Of a DNA stretch of 64,000 bases, positions 55,236 through 64,000 are shown in pieces. Source of the stretch: Rhineura floridana. Taxonomy: Eukaryota; Chordata; Lepidosauria; Squamata; Rhineuridae. The stretch is taken from contig NC_084481.1 in the NCBI RefSeq assembly GCF_030035675.1, positions 49,536,399-49,600,398 of the forward strand, written 5' to 3'. The translations under genes were made by a program, and so were the position numbers. A model generated the notes under the pieces. It saw only the letters and a list, made by a program, of their open reading frames with translations. It had not been told where the DNA came from and did no database searches. The stretch's first letter is position 1; every line of letters starts with the position of its first letter.

Positions 55236-55983
55236 TATACAGCCACAAGAGTGGCCGTATACTACAGCTGGCATGGATTTTTCACATTCCGCAATGTTAA
55301 ATTGAAAATACCCCCATGCCATTCTGCTGCTTCCCATAAACTCATTTCAAAACAAAGCTGTGCAAAACTTACAGTCCTGAACTCAGAAATGCTTGCTTAA
55401 CAACCATCTAAGTTTTCATGGTGACACACAAAATACTCGGAGAGAATTAAGAGTTCAAATTGTAAAATGGGAAAACATCCAGACCCTGTTGGACTTTTTT
55501 GTGTCAGTGGTCTCAATTTGTTGAAATTAATTAAAAGTCATCCATGTTCACAGAGTACCAGTAATCCTATTACTGACCTTCCCCCATACTCTGACCTCCA
55601 TCGTCTGCAGTTTAAAAGTTAAAAAAAAAATGCCTGGCTGATTTTTAATTAATTTAAGAAATATAACATTGAAGTCTATTATAGTGTTGGGCATGCTCAG
55701 TAAGAACCAACTGTCAGTGTTCTAAAAGCCAAACTCACAGATATTTGGCTTGGCTAATCAGGGCCACACCCATGCTAGACCTTTATTTCTCTTTAGACAG
55801 TCATAGCTTCCCCCAAAGAATCCTGGGAAGTGTAGTTTGTGAAGGGTGCTGAGAGTTCTTAGTCTCCTATTCCCCTGACAGAGCTCCAGTGGCCAGACTG
55901 GTTTAACAGTCTGTCCTCTTCCAGGAATTGTAGCTCTATGAGAGGAATAGGGCATCTCCTAGCACCTCAGCACCCTTCACAAA
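55236..55983 (+). mobile_element. composite repeat copy E, truncated
   Basis: Hairpin end at 55236 and shared sequence through the nested palindrome (55797-55983), then cut off where a SINE begins. The tandem array and inverted-repeat element are absent. It is more diverged from A and B, and closer to D at several places (for example AAACTCACAGATATTTGGCT and ACCTTTATTTCT). Confidence 0.7.
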
Positions 55984-56193
55984 CAAGTTGATTCTGACTT
56001 ATGGTGACCCTATAAATAGGGGTTTCATGGTAAGCAGTATTCAGAGGTGGTTTACCATTGCCCTCCTTTGAGGCTGAGAGGCAGTGACTGGCCCAAGGTC
56101 ACCCAGTGAGCTTCATAGCTGCGTGGGGATTCGAACCCTGGTCTCCCAGGTCGTAGTCCATCACCTTAACCACTACACCACACTGGCTCTCTT
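55984..56193 (-). mobile_element. tRNA SINE with BovB-like tail, minus strand
   Basis: The plus strand starts GTTGATTCTGACTTATGGTG (reverse of a BovB-type end). It then reads GGTTTACCATTGCCCTCC, CAAGGTCACCCAGTGAGC and the tRNA head with GATTCGAACCCTGGTCTCCC and CCACTACACCACACTGGC. The head has clear A- and B-box regions. It abuts the truncated copy E. Confidence 0.75.
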
Positions 56194-56835
56194 AACCACT
56201 TTTACTGTAATAATAAGGCAATCTGAACAGCTGTAAAATAAACCGCAAAATGTGTTGACTGGCCTTATCATGCTTTTTGGTGTTATAAAGTGGCAAGTAG
56301 CAGAGCAGTTCTCTGTTGTTGGTAAAAGAGAAGTTGCAAACAAGAGTCTTTGCCTTTTGTCTCTGCTTTGGCTTTATATAATTGCTTCTTAGACTGGGCT
56401 GTAACACTGGGATTTTTAATGCCAAACAGTATTTGCTTTTTGCACAGATTTATGGGACAATATTGGCATCTCTGCCATCTCATCCTGTAAAATTTAATTG
56501 GTGAGACACACACACACAAAAGATGCCAAGTAATTTTTAGACTGTGCAGAGTTCAAATTCAGAGGTGTGTTGTTTATAAGATGGTGGTATATTGACAATG
56601 TGAGACTCTGCCTGAACAGTCAGGTAAGCAAGTTTTTAAAATGTATTCCATAATAACCAATTAAAATAAAATACAGTGGTAGAAAATGCTCCAACACTCT
56701 TCTGGCTTAACAGTGGGCACCCAAAGCCAGCTGTAATAAGAATATATACACACATGAAGATTTTTTTTTAAAAAAAGGTGGGGAAGTATACCTGGGGATT
56801 TTGTGAAAATGCTGGCTCTCATGAAGGTTTGCAAG
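56194..56835. other. intergenic, no feature seen
   Basis: Includes a short CA run at 56507-56518. Open frames on the minus strand lack domains. Confidence 0.4.
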
Positions 56836-57015
56836 CTGCCTTATATTGAGTCAGTCCATCTAGCTCAGTATTGTCTACACTAGTTGACTGTTGGCTCTCC
56901 AGAATTTCAGACGGGAGATATTCCTAGCCCTAACTGGAGATAACCAGGGATTGAACCAGGGATTGAACCAGCAACTTTCTGCATGGGTCACAGATGCTCT
57001 ACTATTGATCCTCTG
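56836..57015 (-). mobile_element. tRNA-derived SINE, minus strand
   Basis: Plus strand: CTGCCTTATATTGAGTCAGT, CCATCTAGCTCAGTATTG, and AGGGATTGAACCAGCAACTT. A 14-base duplication (GGGATTGAACCAGG) sits in the B-box region. Confidence 0.65.
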
Positions 57016-57334
57016 CCCTTCCCTTGCACAACTCTGGGCAACAGTTCCACATTCTTCTAGAGTGACAGTGTGTTTGTGAATTAGTTACGTATGCCAGCTT
57101 TTTAACTGGAGTTCCCAAAGTAGTTCAGTACATTCATATAATATGAATTCATATAAATTATGAATTCATAGTCATATTACAAAGTTCCATTAAAAAACTC
57201 AAAAGAAGATAGACTCACAAGGAGAGACTGGGGGCATCAGAGGGACTGAAAAACAGAATTGCAAAACAATAATCAAACAAAAAACCCTACCGTAGAAGGA
57301 GAAAGTGGGAGAGGAGCCAAAGAAACCACTTAAG

Positions 57335-57745
57335 CGCCATGAAGCTCACTGAGTGACCCAGTCACATTGTCTCAGCCTAACTTACATCCCAGGTTTGCTG
57401 TGGGGGATAAAAGGGTATGGCTGTCTGATTTAAAGATCAAGGGTGCTATTCAATGCTAGTCCTACTCAGAGTAGACCACTGAAATTCATAGACATAATAT
57501 AGGTTCATTAATTGCAATAGATCTACTCTGAGTAGGCCTTAGTTGGCTACAACCCCAAGAACCTTAAGGGAGCACCTGGACAGCAGACGTGCAGGCACAC
57601 CGGTCACCTGGTCACAGTCTACCCTGCTATGCGGAGATGTACTGGATTTCTGTTTCCATTCTAGTAATTACTTCTCATGTCACGCCTATTTTGCCACCCT
57701 GGGCTCCTACTGGGAGGAAGGGTGGGATACAAATAAAATAAATAC
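57335..57745 (+). mobile_element. cluster of SINE body, MITE and L2-like tail
   Basis: A SINE body at 57338-57415 (CATGAAGCTCACTGAGTGAC), a palindromic MITE at 57430-57545 with TCCTACTCAGAGTAGACC and its inverse TCTACTCTGAGTAGGCC, and an L2-like tail at 57690-57745 (GGGAGGAAGGGTGGGATACA). Confidence 0.5.
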
Positions 57746-59229
57746 TTATGCAAATCTGTCTCTTTTGTCTGTTTATTATTATTACGCATTTCTTCTTTTT
57801 TGGTGATTATAGGCTACCCTATAAAAACCGAGGTGGGAATGGGAGAACCTCAACTTTTTGGAGGAAGGGTGGGATTAAAGTTAAATTCCAGTAAATAATG
57901 TTTTTATAACCCACCCTTCATTTAATATTTCAGTCCTAGAGTGGGGATCAGTGAAATACAATCATTTTTAAAAATACAATATACACAAAATTACAGAATC
58001 CATAAAAACAATTCCAATAAATAATATAAACTAACAGCTCCATCAAAAAACAAACACAGCTAAACTGCAATGAGGACAACCCTTAGAATTTCCAATTTAT
58101 CTCAATATTTGGGTATTAAATAACAATACCAAAATGTAATAAATAAGCAAACCCCTAAGAGATTCAGGAGAGCAGGCATTATGTCTTTGGTCTTCTCCAG
58201 CCACCTGCTCCCTCAGCCAGGCCTTTGATGATGGCTATGTGGTGGGATCCCTTCTAGCTGAACCAAGAGCAAGCCTTCCAGCCTCCCATTTGTAGCTGGA
58301 ATGTCATTTAGAGAGGAAGATTACAGGAAAGTGCCCCTTTGGAGGGGTGCATCCTTATGTTTAAGGCCACAGGTGATTATTTCTCATGATAATGATAAAT
58401 GATAATGACAACTACTACTTTTACAGCACCCTACTTTTTCATAATCTACTATATATTTTGGAAGTTGTTTGTTCGCTATGCATCTGGACACCTCTTAAGA
58501 AATTGTAATCAAATTTAAATGATGGTCCATGAAATCAAGGAGCAGGTTTTCATCTATGTTTGGATACAGTTGGATACTTTTTTGAGTCAAGATGGCGGAC
58601 TGAACTTTTCAAAACTGCACCGATTTTTTTCCTTAGAATTCCAGAGCAACACTGGGTATGAGGTTGCTAGTTTAACATAGGGTGAAAAGGCCCTCTCTTT
58701 TGTTCATTCTGTGAATTCTGCTGCCTTATCCCCTAAACCTGAAATGGCACTCCCAGCTAACACAGATTAGCATACATCAGCCATGTGGTAATCAAGCCAT
58801 AGAGCTTTCACACAACTGAGAAAGCTCCTTGATTATCATGACAATGATTCCCTCCCCCACCCCTGTAGATTTTTCATTAATTTTTTTTACAGGTAAAACC
58901 TCAAATGAAAAGAAGGGTTGAAGTGGAGCCAAGTCATGCCATGTCCAAGATGGCATACACATCAGTATACACACTGATACAGGATTTGTGTGCACTCCAT
59001 TTCTAAATTATCCTATTTTTTTGTCACATGTTGACATATGGCACACTTGTGTTAGACATGTTGCAAAGTTGGTGCATGTAACAGGTTTGGCAGAGATTCT
59101 GCAGATCTGGGGTGCATCCTGATCCTTTCTTCATTCGGACGTGAATTCCACTAAGTTCTAGGGGCTCATTTCCATGTAATTGTTGATGGAATTATATCCT
59201 TCGTTATGAATTAAAGTTTTATACATTGT
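57746..59229. other. intergenic, no clear feature
   Basis: A weak minus-strand L2-like tail at about 57895-58050. Otherwise nothing recognised; no GRB14-like exon found. Confidence 0.4.
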
Positions 59230-59440
59230 AACTTAACAGTGAGTCTTATGTATGTTTACTCAGAAGTAACTCCCACTGTGTTCAGTGGGCCTTATTTCCA
59301 GGTATGTGTATATAGGATTGCAGCCTTAATGTTATATGAACATCCCCCAGTCTGCAATCATAAACACAGTTGCTAGGGAATAATCCTCACTGAACACAAT
59401 GGGATTTACTTCTGAGGACACTTGCACAGAATTGTCAATG
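59230..59440. repeat. two adjacent MITE-like repeats
   Basis: 59230-59335 (GTTTACTCAGAAGTAACTCC ... ATAGGATTGCAGCCTT) and 59349-59440 in opposite orientation (ACTGAACACAATGGGATTTA, CTTCTGAGGACACTTGC). Same family as 13121. Confidence 0.55.
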
Positions 59441-59969
59441 GGAAGGATGCATATGTTTCATTTGCCATTACTGTGGCTCAGATCCCATTACCACCAAAGT
59501 CCTTTGCTCCAAGGTCAGACACAACTTTATTTTAGCTGGTTTGGATTATGATCTATATTTAACCCCCCTTGTCATACATTCATATTATATTTTATATCAA
59601 AGGTCTATGTGGCCGCCTCACCTGGCTGTTCTGACCTATAGCTTGCTGTTTCTTCTTCTGCGTGCTGAAATGCTTATGGGATTCTGAAAACTGAGGTGGT
59701 GTCAAGTAGAGAGATTGTTTTAACTGCTAAAGCTATTGTTTTATGTAGAAGTGGTGAAATTAATATTGAGAAATTGGAATGTTTCCTGGAAAGCTATGTA
59801 AGTAGGTATTTCTATGAATGGGATTAATTAGAACGATTTGGAAAGTTGCTTCTGAACTGTATTTTAGTTTCTAGACAATTTGGTCATTGGTGGATGTGCC
59901 CACTTCTTGCAGAAGAGCATGCTAGACAATCTATGCTATTATTGTTGAATAACAATTTTTTTCCTGAAA

Positions 59970-60270
59970 ATTCCCCCTTGTGGAATGCTGTCTCCAGCGA
60001 AGTCTGCCAGGCACCATCATTAACACCCTTTCAGCGGCAGTTAAAATTTATCTCTTCTCCCAGGCATTTGACAGATTCAGATGTTTTTGCAGATGATTTC
60101 TGTTAATGGTATGTTTTTGCTGCAGTTTTATTGGCTTTTATAGGTTATTGTATAGCTTTTATTGTAACACATTGTTCTTTTTCTGAGCTTATGCCATGCT
60201 TTAGGGTTTTTTAATCTTCTAAGTGTCTTGGAGGCTCTTTATGTGTAAGGCAACTAATAAACTGAATAGT
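59970..60270 (+). pseudogene. L2-like LINE 3' end
   Basis: Encodes PLWNAVSSEVCQAPSLTPFQ and RQLKFISSP, matching [20 protein letters not shown] of the open LINE at 35420, then an A/T-rich 3' UTR ending near 60270. Old copy. Confidence 0.65.
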
Positions 60271-60333
60271 AATATCAGTAATTTTAAAATATAGTCTACA
60301 AGCTGAGATGTGTAGTCATCCAAACCAGAGTAT

Positions 60334-60816
60334 ATAAACAGCAGAGCTTGGAAGTAATTCGTTACAAGTAACAATTTACTTGTAATCCATTAAATTTTTG
60401 AGGAATGAGTGGGTAATTCCTTTACATTTTGATTGTAATAGAACTAGGAGTAATTTTATTATTTTTGTGGAGTAATTGTAATGTTTCCAGCATTACTTTG
60501 GGGCATTAATGGGGGGGGGACAGGGGAAATCTTCTGCTCCTCTGATTTGTGGATGAAAATCAAGTGCCTCAAACTGGGCTTCTGTGCAGCATCGCTCTTC
60601 CTTCATGCTCTGTGGGTGGGTAGGAGGCGACGAGGGAGGAGGTGGAGAGTGAAATGGGGTGGAGTGGAGAAAACAATTGTTTTAAAAAATGGATGGTAGT
60701 GGTGAAGAATGGAATGGAGGGGAAAAGGAACCGGAGGGCAAGAACATGGATAAAGGAGGAGAAGAAGGCAGCAGCAGCAGAATGGATATAAAGAACTGCG
60801 GAGGTGAAAGATGACA

Positions 60817-60913
<97 letters not shown>

Positions 60914-61386
60914 CTGTGTTTGCACTTGGCACACAAAGTGGCCTCCACCACTCTCTCTGGCTACTGTGCTGCATTTGCAGTATTTTAACTTTTTTGCATC
61001 TCAGGGGAAAATATTTGCTTGGGTGAGTATCCCTTAGTTGGTTTGACGTGCAAAGATCTGAGTAGTGGCCTCTACCTCCCTCACCAGTGCAGAGACCACC
61101 ATTGCTATCTTATGGATACAAAGAATTATTCTACCACCTCTGTATGTGTGTGTTTATTGTTAATGTTGTTTTAGGCTACTTAGATGTGCAGCAGCCAAGG
61201 CCAGCACCTTGTAGGTGTTTTTTTTAAGTAACTTAAATGTAAGTGTAGTGATTACTTTTCAGAAAAAGTAAAGTAATTAGTTACATTCAGAGCAATTGTA
61301 ATTGTAATGTTAATTACTACTTTTTTGGGCCATGTAACTGTAATTTATTACTTTTTTAAAGTAATCTTCCAAACTCTGATAAACAG
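60334..61386. mobile_element. hAT-type non-autonomous transposon with 8-bp target duplication
   Basis: The element is 60342-61378. It is flanked by the exact direct repeat ATAAACAG at 60334-60341 and 61379-61386. Termini CAGAGCTTGGA and TCCAAACTCTG are inverted with one mismatch, and AAGTAAT-rich subterminal sequence occurs at both ends. An 8-bp duplication with CAG-type ends is characteristic of hAT. There is no transposase; the middle holds a G-rich stretch and a TG/AG microsatellite. Confidence 0.85.
60818..60910 (+). repeat. (TG)n(AG)n compound microsatellite
   Basis: About 47 bases of TG dinucleotides directly followed by about 45 bases of GA dinucleotides. Long frames on both strands of repeated Cys/Val, Glu/Arg, Ser/Leu or His/Thr are artefacts. 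Confidence 0.95.
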
Positions 61387-62200
61387 GCACATAAATATGA
61401 GGAATCGTTCACCTTGTTTTTCCAGAATGTACCACTTTAATTAAAGCTGTCCAAGTTTTGTATGAACATCGATATGGATTGTGGGTGTCCTTTCATAATG
61501 AGGGAATCCTAAGGACTGCGAGCCATACAGTTTGAGGACCCTAGACTGTATGAAATGATGAAGTTTAAATTATGGCAGTATTCAAAACCCGTAAAAGTAT
61601 GTCTACAAAACTCGATCATTTAAAACGATTGTTGGTCGTATTTGGGATTCCCTTTAAAAACTGGCAAGGGATTGGATACATGCAACCCTGCATTACAGTA
61701 AAGTATAAAGATAATCTTAGTAAGTTACATAAAAAGACTCACATCTAGGGCACTGCATGCAGCATAAAAAAGGCAGCCTGGGGATGAATCCTTTGGTCTC
61801 TTGATTGTTCTGTTTATAGCAACTTCTCCACCACATGCATCCTGCTCCCCATAATCACACAAATGCCACTGATAGCTTCACATTAAAGCCTTGATTCTGT
61901 GCTTGGAATAATAATCAGCCAACACTTTTATTTCCCATTTTTACAAGCTGCCTTTTTTCTTTCTTTCAATTTTTGCTTTCAAAAGCTAGTAACAAACTAT
62001 GGCAATTCAAGTTCACTGGGATCTCTATAAGCTACCTTTTCCTGACTGTTTTTGTTAAATAGCTTCTGTTGAAGAATGTACTCTGTGGCACAACATGCAA
62101 GTGTCTGAATATGTAATCAGTCTTGGTTGATTGTCAAGAAAAGTTGTGTATGAATTTGGGAAATAGCAGGCCGTCTAATATTATGGCATTGTACGACATG
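61387..62200. other. intergenic, no feature seen
   Basis: AT-rich sequence with no recognised exon or repeat. Confidence 0.4.
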
Positions 62201-62202
62201 CA

Positions 62203-62660
62203 GGCCTGATGCCAGTGCATGGCCAGGTTGGGCCCTGGCCAAGAGCCCCTATGGCCCAGAAGGGCCACTGAGGGACCCCAACATAGGGTGGGAGGGTGAA
62301 GTGACCTGACACTGCCATGGATTGTGGAGTGGGAGCTCCCAAGCATCCTCCCTGATACAGGTGGCACGGGCTTATATAAGCCCTCCTACCTGTAAAGTTA
62401 GTGTGTCAGTGTATGTGCTCACATGATGCACATTCCTGCCTGCCATCACCCAAAATGGTGGTGGGGGCGTCCCTAAGGGGTTGATGTCCCTGCCTCCATC
62501 TTGGGTGATGACAGGAATGTGTGAGCACTGTGTGGGGCATGTGCACTGATGCCAGAGGTAGGTGGGGCTGGTGGGCCTATATAAGCTCCGCGCTGCCTGT
62601 ATCAGGATGGGGTGTTAAGGCAAATGGTGCTGCGGGCCAGGGCAGGCTTGTGCCCAGGGA
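62203..62660. mobile_element. interspersed repeat with long foldback
   Basis: 62203-62280 matches 16083-16160. From 62352 (CCTGATACAGGTGGCACGGG) to 62607 (CTGCCTGTATCAGG) the sequence folds on itself: GGCTTATATAAGCCC pairs with GGGCCTATATAAGCTC, and CATCACCCAAAATGG with CCATCTTGGGTGATG. Confidence 0.6.
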
Positions 62661-62999
62661 TCTGGCACCACCTTGATGACTTGCCTGCACTGAATTGTAA
62701 CACTGAATACTAAGGTTGGAGCCAAAGGTGTTCTGCAAGAGTGGAAAAAACTTCCACTTGTGCAAGGCAGCCCTGCTGACGTCTGATTTCTCTACCCACT
62801 TACAGCTCCCTGTGACCCATCCCACATCATCCTAGGGGATCCCTGGACTCTCAGAAACAGCTTTTTGGTGTGTGCATGTGCAGGGGGACAGTAGTGTGTG
62901 TGAGAGAGTGCAAGAGGGAGACAGGGAAGCCCCTTTGCATGAATGCTCACTCTTCTCTAGATCCAGCTCTAAACATCTTCATAATCCAGCAAGGGAGAC

Positions 63000-63120
63000 A
63001 TATATGCCGAATCAGATTGTTGCTGGCTTCCCATAGGCATTTGGTTGGCCACTGTGAGAACAGAGAGTTGGGCTTGATGGGTGTTTAGCCTGATCCAGCA
63101 AGGCTGTTCTTCTGTTGTGC
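63000..63120 (+). mobile_element. CR1 3' end
   Basis: GTTGGCCACTGTGAGAACAG, GAGTTGGGCTTGATGGGTG and CTGATCCAGCAAGGCTGTTC. Same terminus as 42685. Confidence 0.6.
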
Positions 63121-63269
63121 TTATTGTCAGTGAGAGCACAGATGCCTCAACACCACAATGCTCATCTGAGCCCTGCTGATCTGCTTGGCTTCACAATGCA
63201 ACATCTTCACCTGGGACCACCAGTTGCCATTCACTTGACTACAGATCATCTAGTTTCCAGACAGCATCT

Positions 63270-63390
63270 CCAGATAGTCCTGGGAGAGACTCCTGCCTCA
63301 GACTGTGGAGAGTCACTGCCAGTCAGTGCAGACAGTACTGAACTAGATGGACCCATGGTCTAAATCAGTATAAGGCAGCTGCTTAGAGAT
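63270..63390 (+). mobile_element. tRNA-derived SINE, 3' part
   Basis: GAGACTCCTGCCTCAGACTG, TGCCAGTCAGTGCAGACAGT, GAACTAGATGGACCCATGGT. The 5' tRNA part is missing. Confidence 0.6.
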
Positions 63391-63479
63391 GGATTAGGGA
63401 TTGTCTTTTACACATCATTGGGACTTCCTTCTGAATATGTATGGAGAGGCTAAGCAAAATTATGTGCACACATTAATTT

Positions 63480-64000
63480 AATTTATTTATTACATGCTGC
63501 CCTCTAACAAAAAGTTCTCAAGGTGGTTTCCAGGATTACAAAAAACACTGTGAAGTTAAAAGATACATTGTTGTTGTTTGTTGTTGTTGTTGTTGTTATT
63601 CCACACTTCACCAATAGGTCCCAGGGTGGGTTACAAAATCTAAAATACAACATTAAAAAGAATTAAAACACATTTAAATCACAAAAAGAGGGTGGGTTCT
63701 GAAAACATATCTCAGGAGCTGAAGCCCAGATAAACCAGGTGTGTCTTTAGCATTCACAGAAAACTATTGCGAATGTGCCAAACACAACTCTGTGGGGAGG
63801 GAATTCCACAACTTAGGGGCTGCCACAGAGAAAGCTTTCTACCAAACCATCCCCCAAACTTCTGAGGGTGGCGGAACTACCAATAAGGCCCCCTCTGCTG
63901 ATCTTTACACCCAAGAGGTTCTGTAGGGAAAGAGACGGTCCCTAAGATATTTAGAGTCTAAGTTGTTTAGGGCTTTAAACACTCACATGAGCACCTTAAA
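63480..64000 (-). pseudogene. L2-like LINE, minus strand, runs off the window
   Basis: 3' tail at 63480-63610 with a TTG/ATT repeat, then sequence matching the ORF2 C terminus of 35420-37018: GAATTCCACAACTTAGGGGC corresponds to GCATTCCATAATTCGGGGGC. Continues beyond 64000. Confidence 0.7.

Noticed and set aside
60569-61026. Frames of repeated Ser-Leu, His-Thr, Cys-Val and Glu-Arg
   Set aside because: Translation of the (TG)n(AG)n microsatellite.

Overview
The window is vertebrate nuclear DNA, most likely from a squamate reptile (lizard or snake). It carries a Sauria-type tRNA SINE with a BovB-like 3' tail, a second tRNA SINE with such a tail, CR1, many L2-like LINE fragments and an L1-type element. 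No bacterial, phage or CRISPR feature is present. One host gene is visible: the 3' two thirds of COBLL1 (cordon-bleu WH2 repeat protein-like 1), plus strand, from 4214 to its stop at 44344.

COBLL1 layout. Thirteen exons with compatible splice phases give 1120 visible residues: the cordon-bleu ubiquitin-like region (4214-4415, 5153-5381), a 39-nt exon (11416-11454), a basic segment (12727-12824), two KRAP-type proline motifs (13672-13911, 26855-27005), four small acidic or linker exons (27347-27421, 29982-30137, 33886-34126, 37418-37503), a 1577-nt disordered exon (37802-39378), the WH2 actin-binding exon (39591-39770) and a short last exon (44255-44344). The promoter and first exons lie left of the window. 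A 3' UTR follows with a polyadenylation signal at 45012; a longer form reaching about 49.2 kb is possible.

Repeats dominate the introns and the 3' flank. The most distinctive is a composite repeat of about 3 kb present five times (540-3582, 21614-26425, 30704-33281, reversed at 45442-48336, truncated at 55236-55983). It runs from a short hairpin end, through a nested palindrome and a 150-180 bp tandem array, to a CACTA...TAGTG element with 279-bp inverted arms. Copy B is interrupted by an ORF1-only L1 with an 18-bp target duplication; copy C by a Sauria SINE. Other elements are an L2-like LINE with an open 532-codon reverse-transcriptase frame (minus, 35222-37060), CR1 pieces including an ORF1 esterase fragment, a 1.04-kb hAT-type element with an exact 8-bp target duplication, several palindromic mini-transposons, a 5S-rRNA-derived SINE and a probable solo LTR.

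From 45 kb to 64 kb no further gene is recognised. In mammals GRB14 lies downstream of COBLL1 on the same strand; none of its exons was seen here. I found no convincing undescribed functional system; the most unusual object is the composite repeat family.
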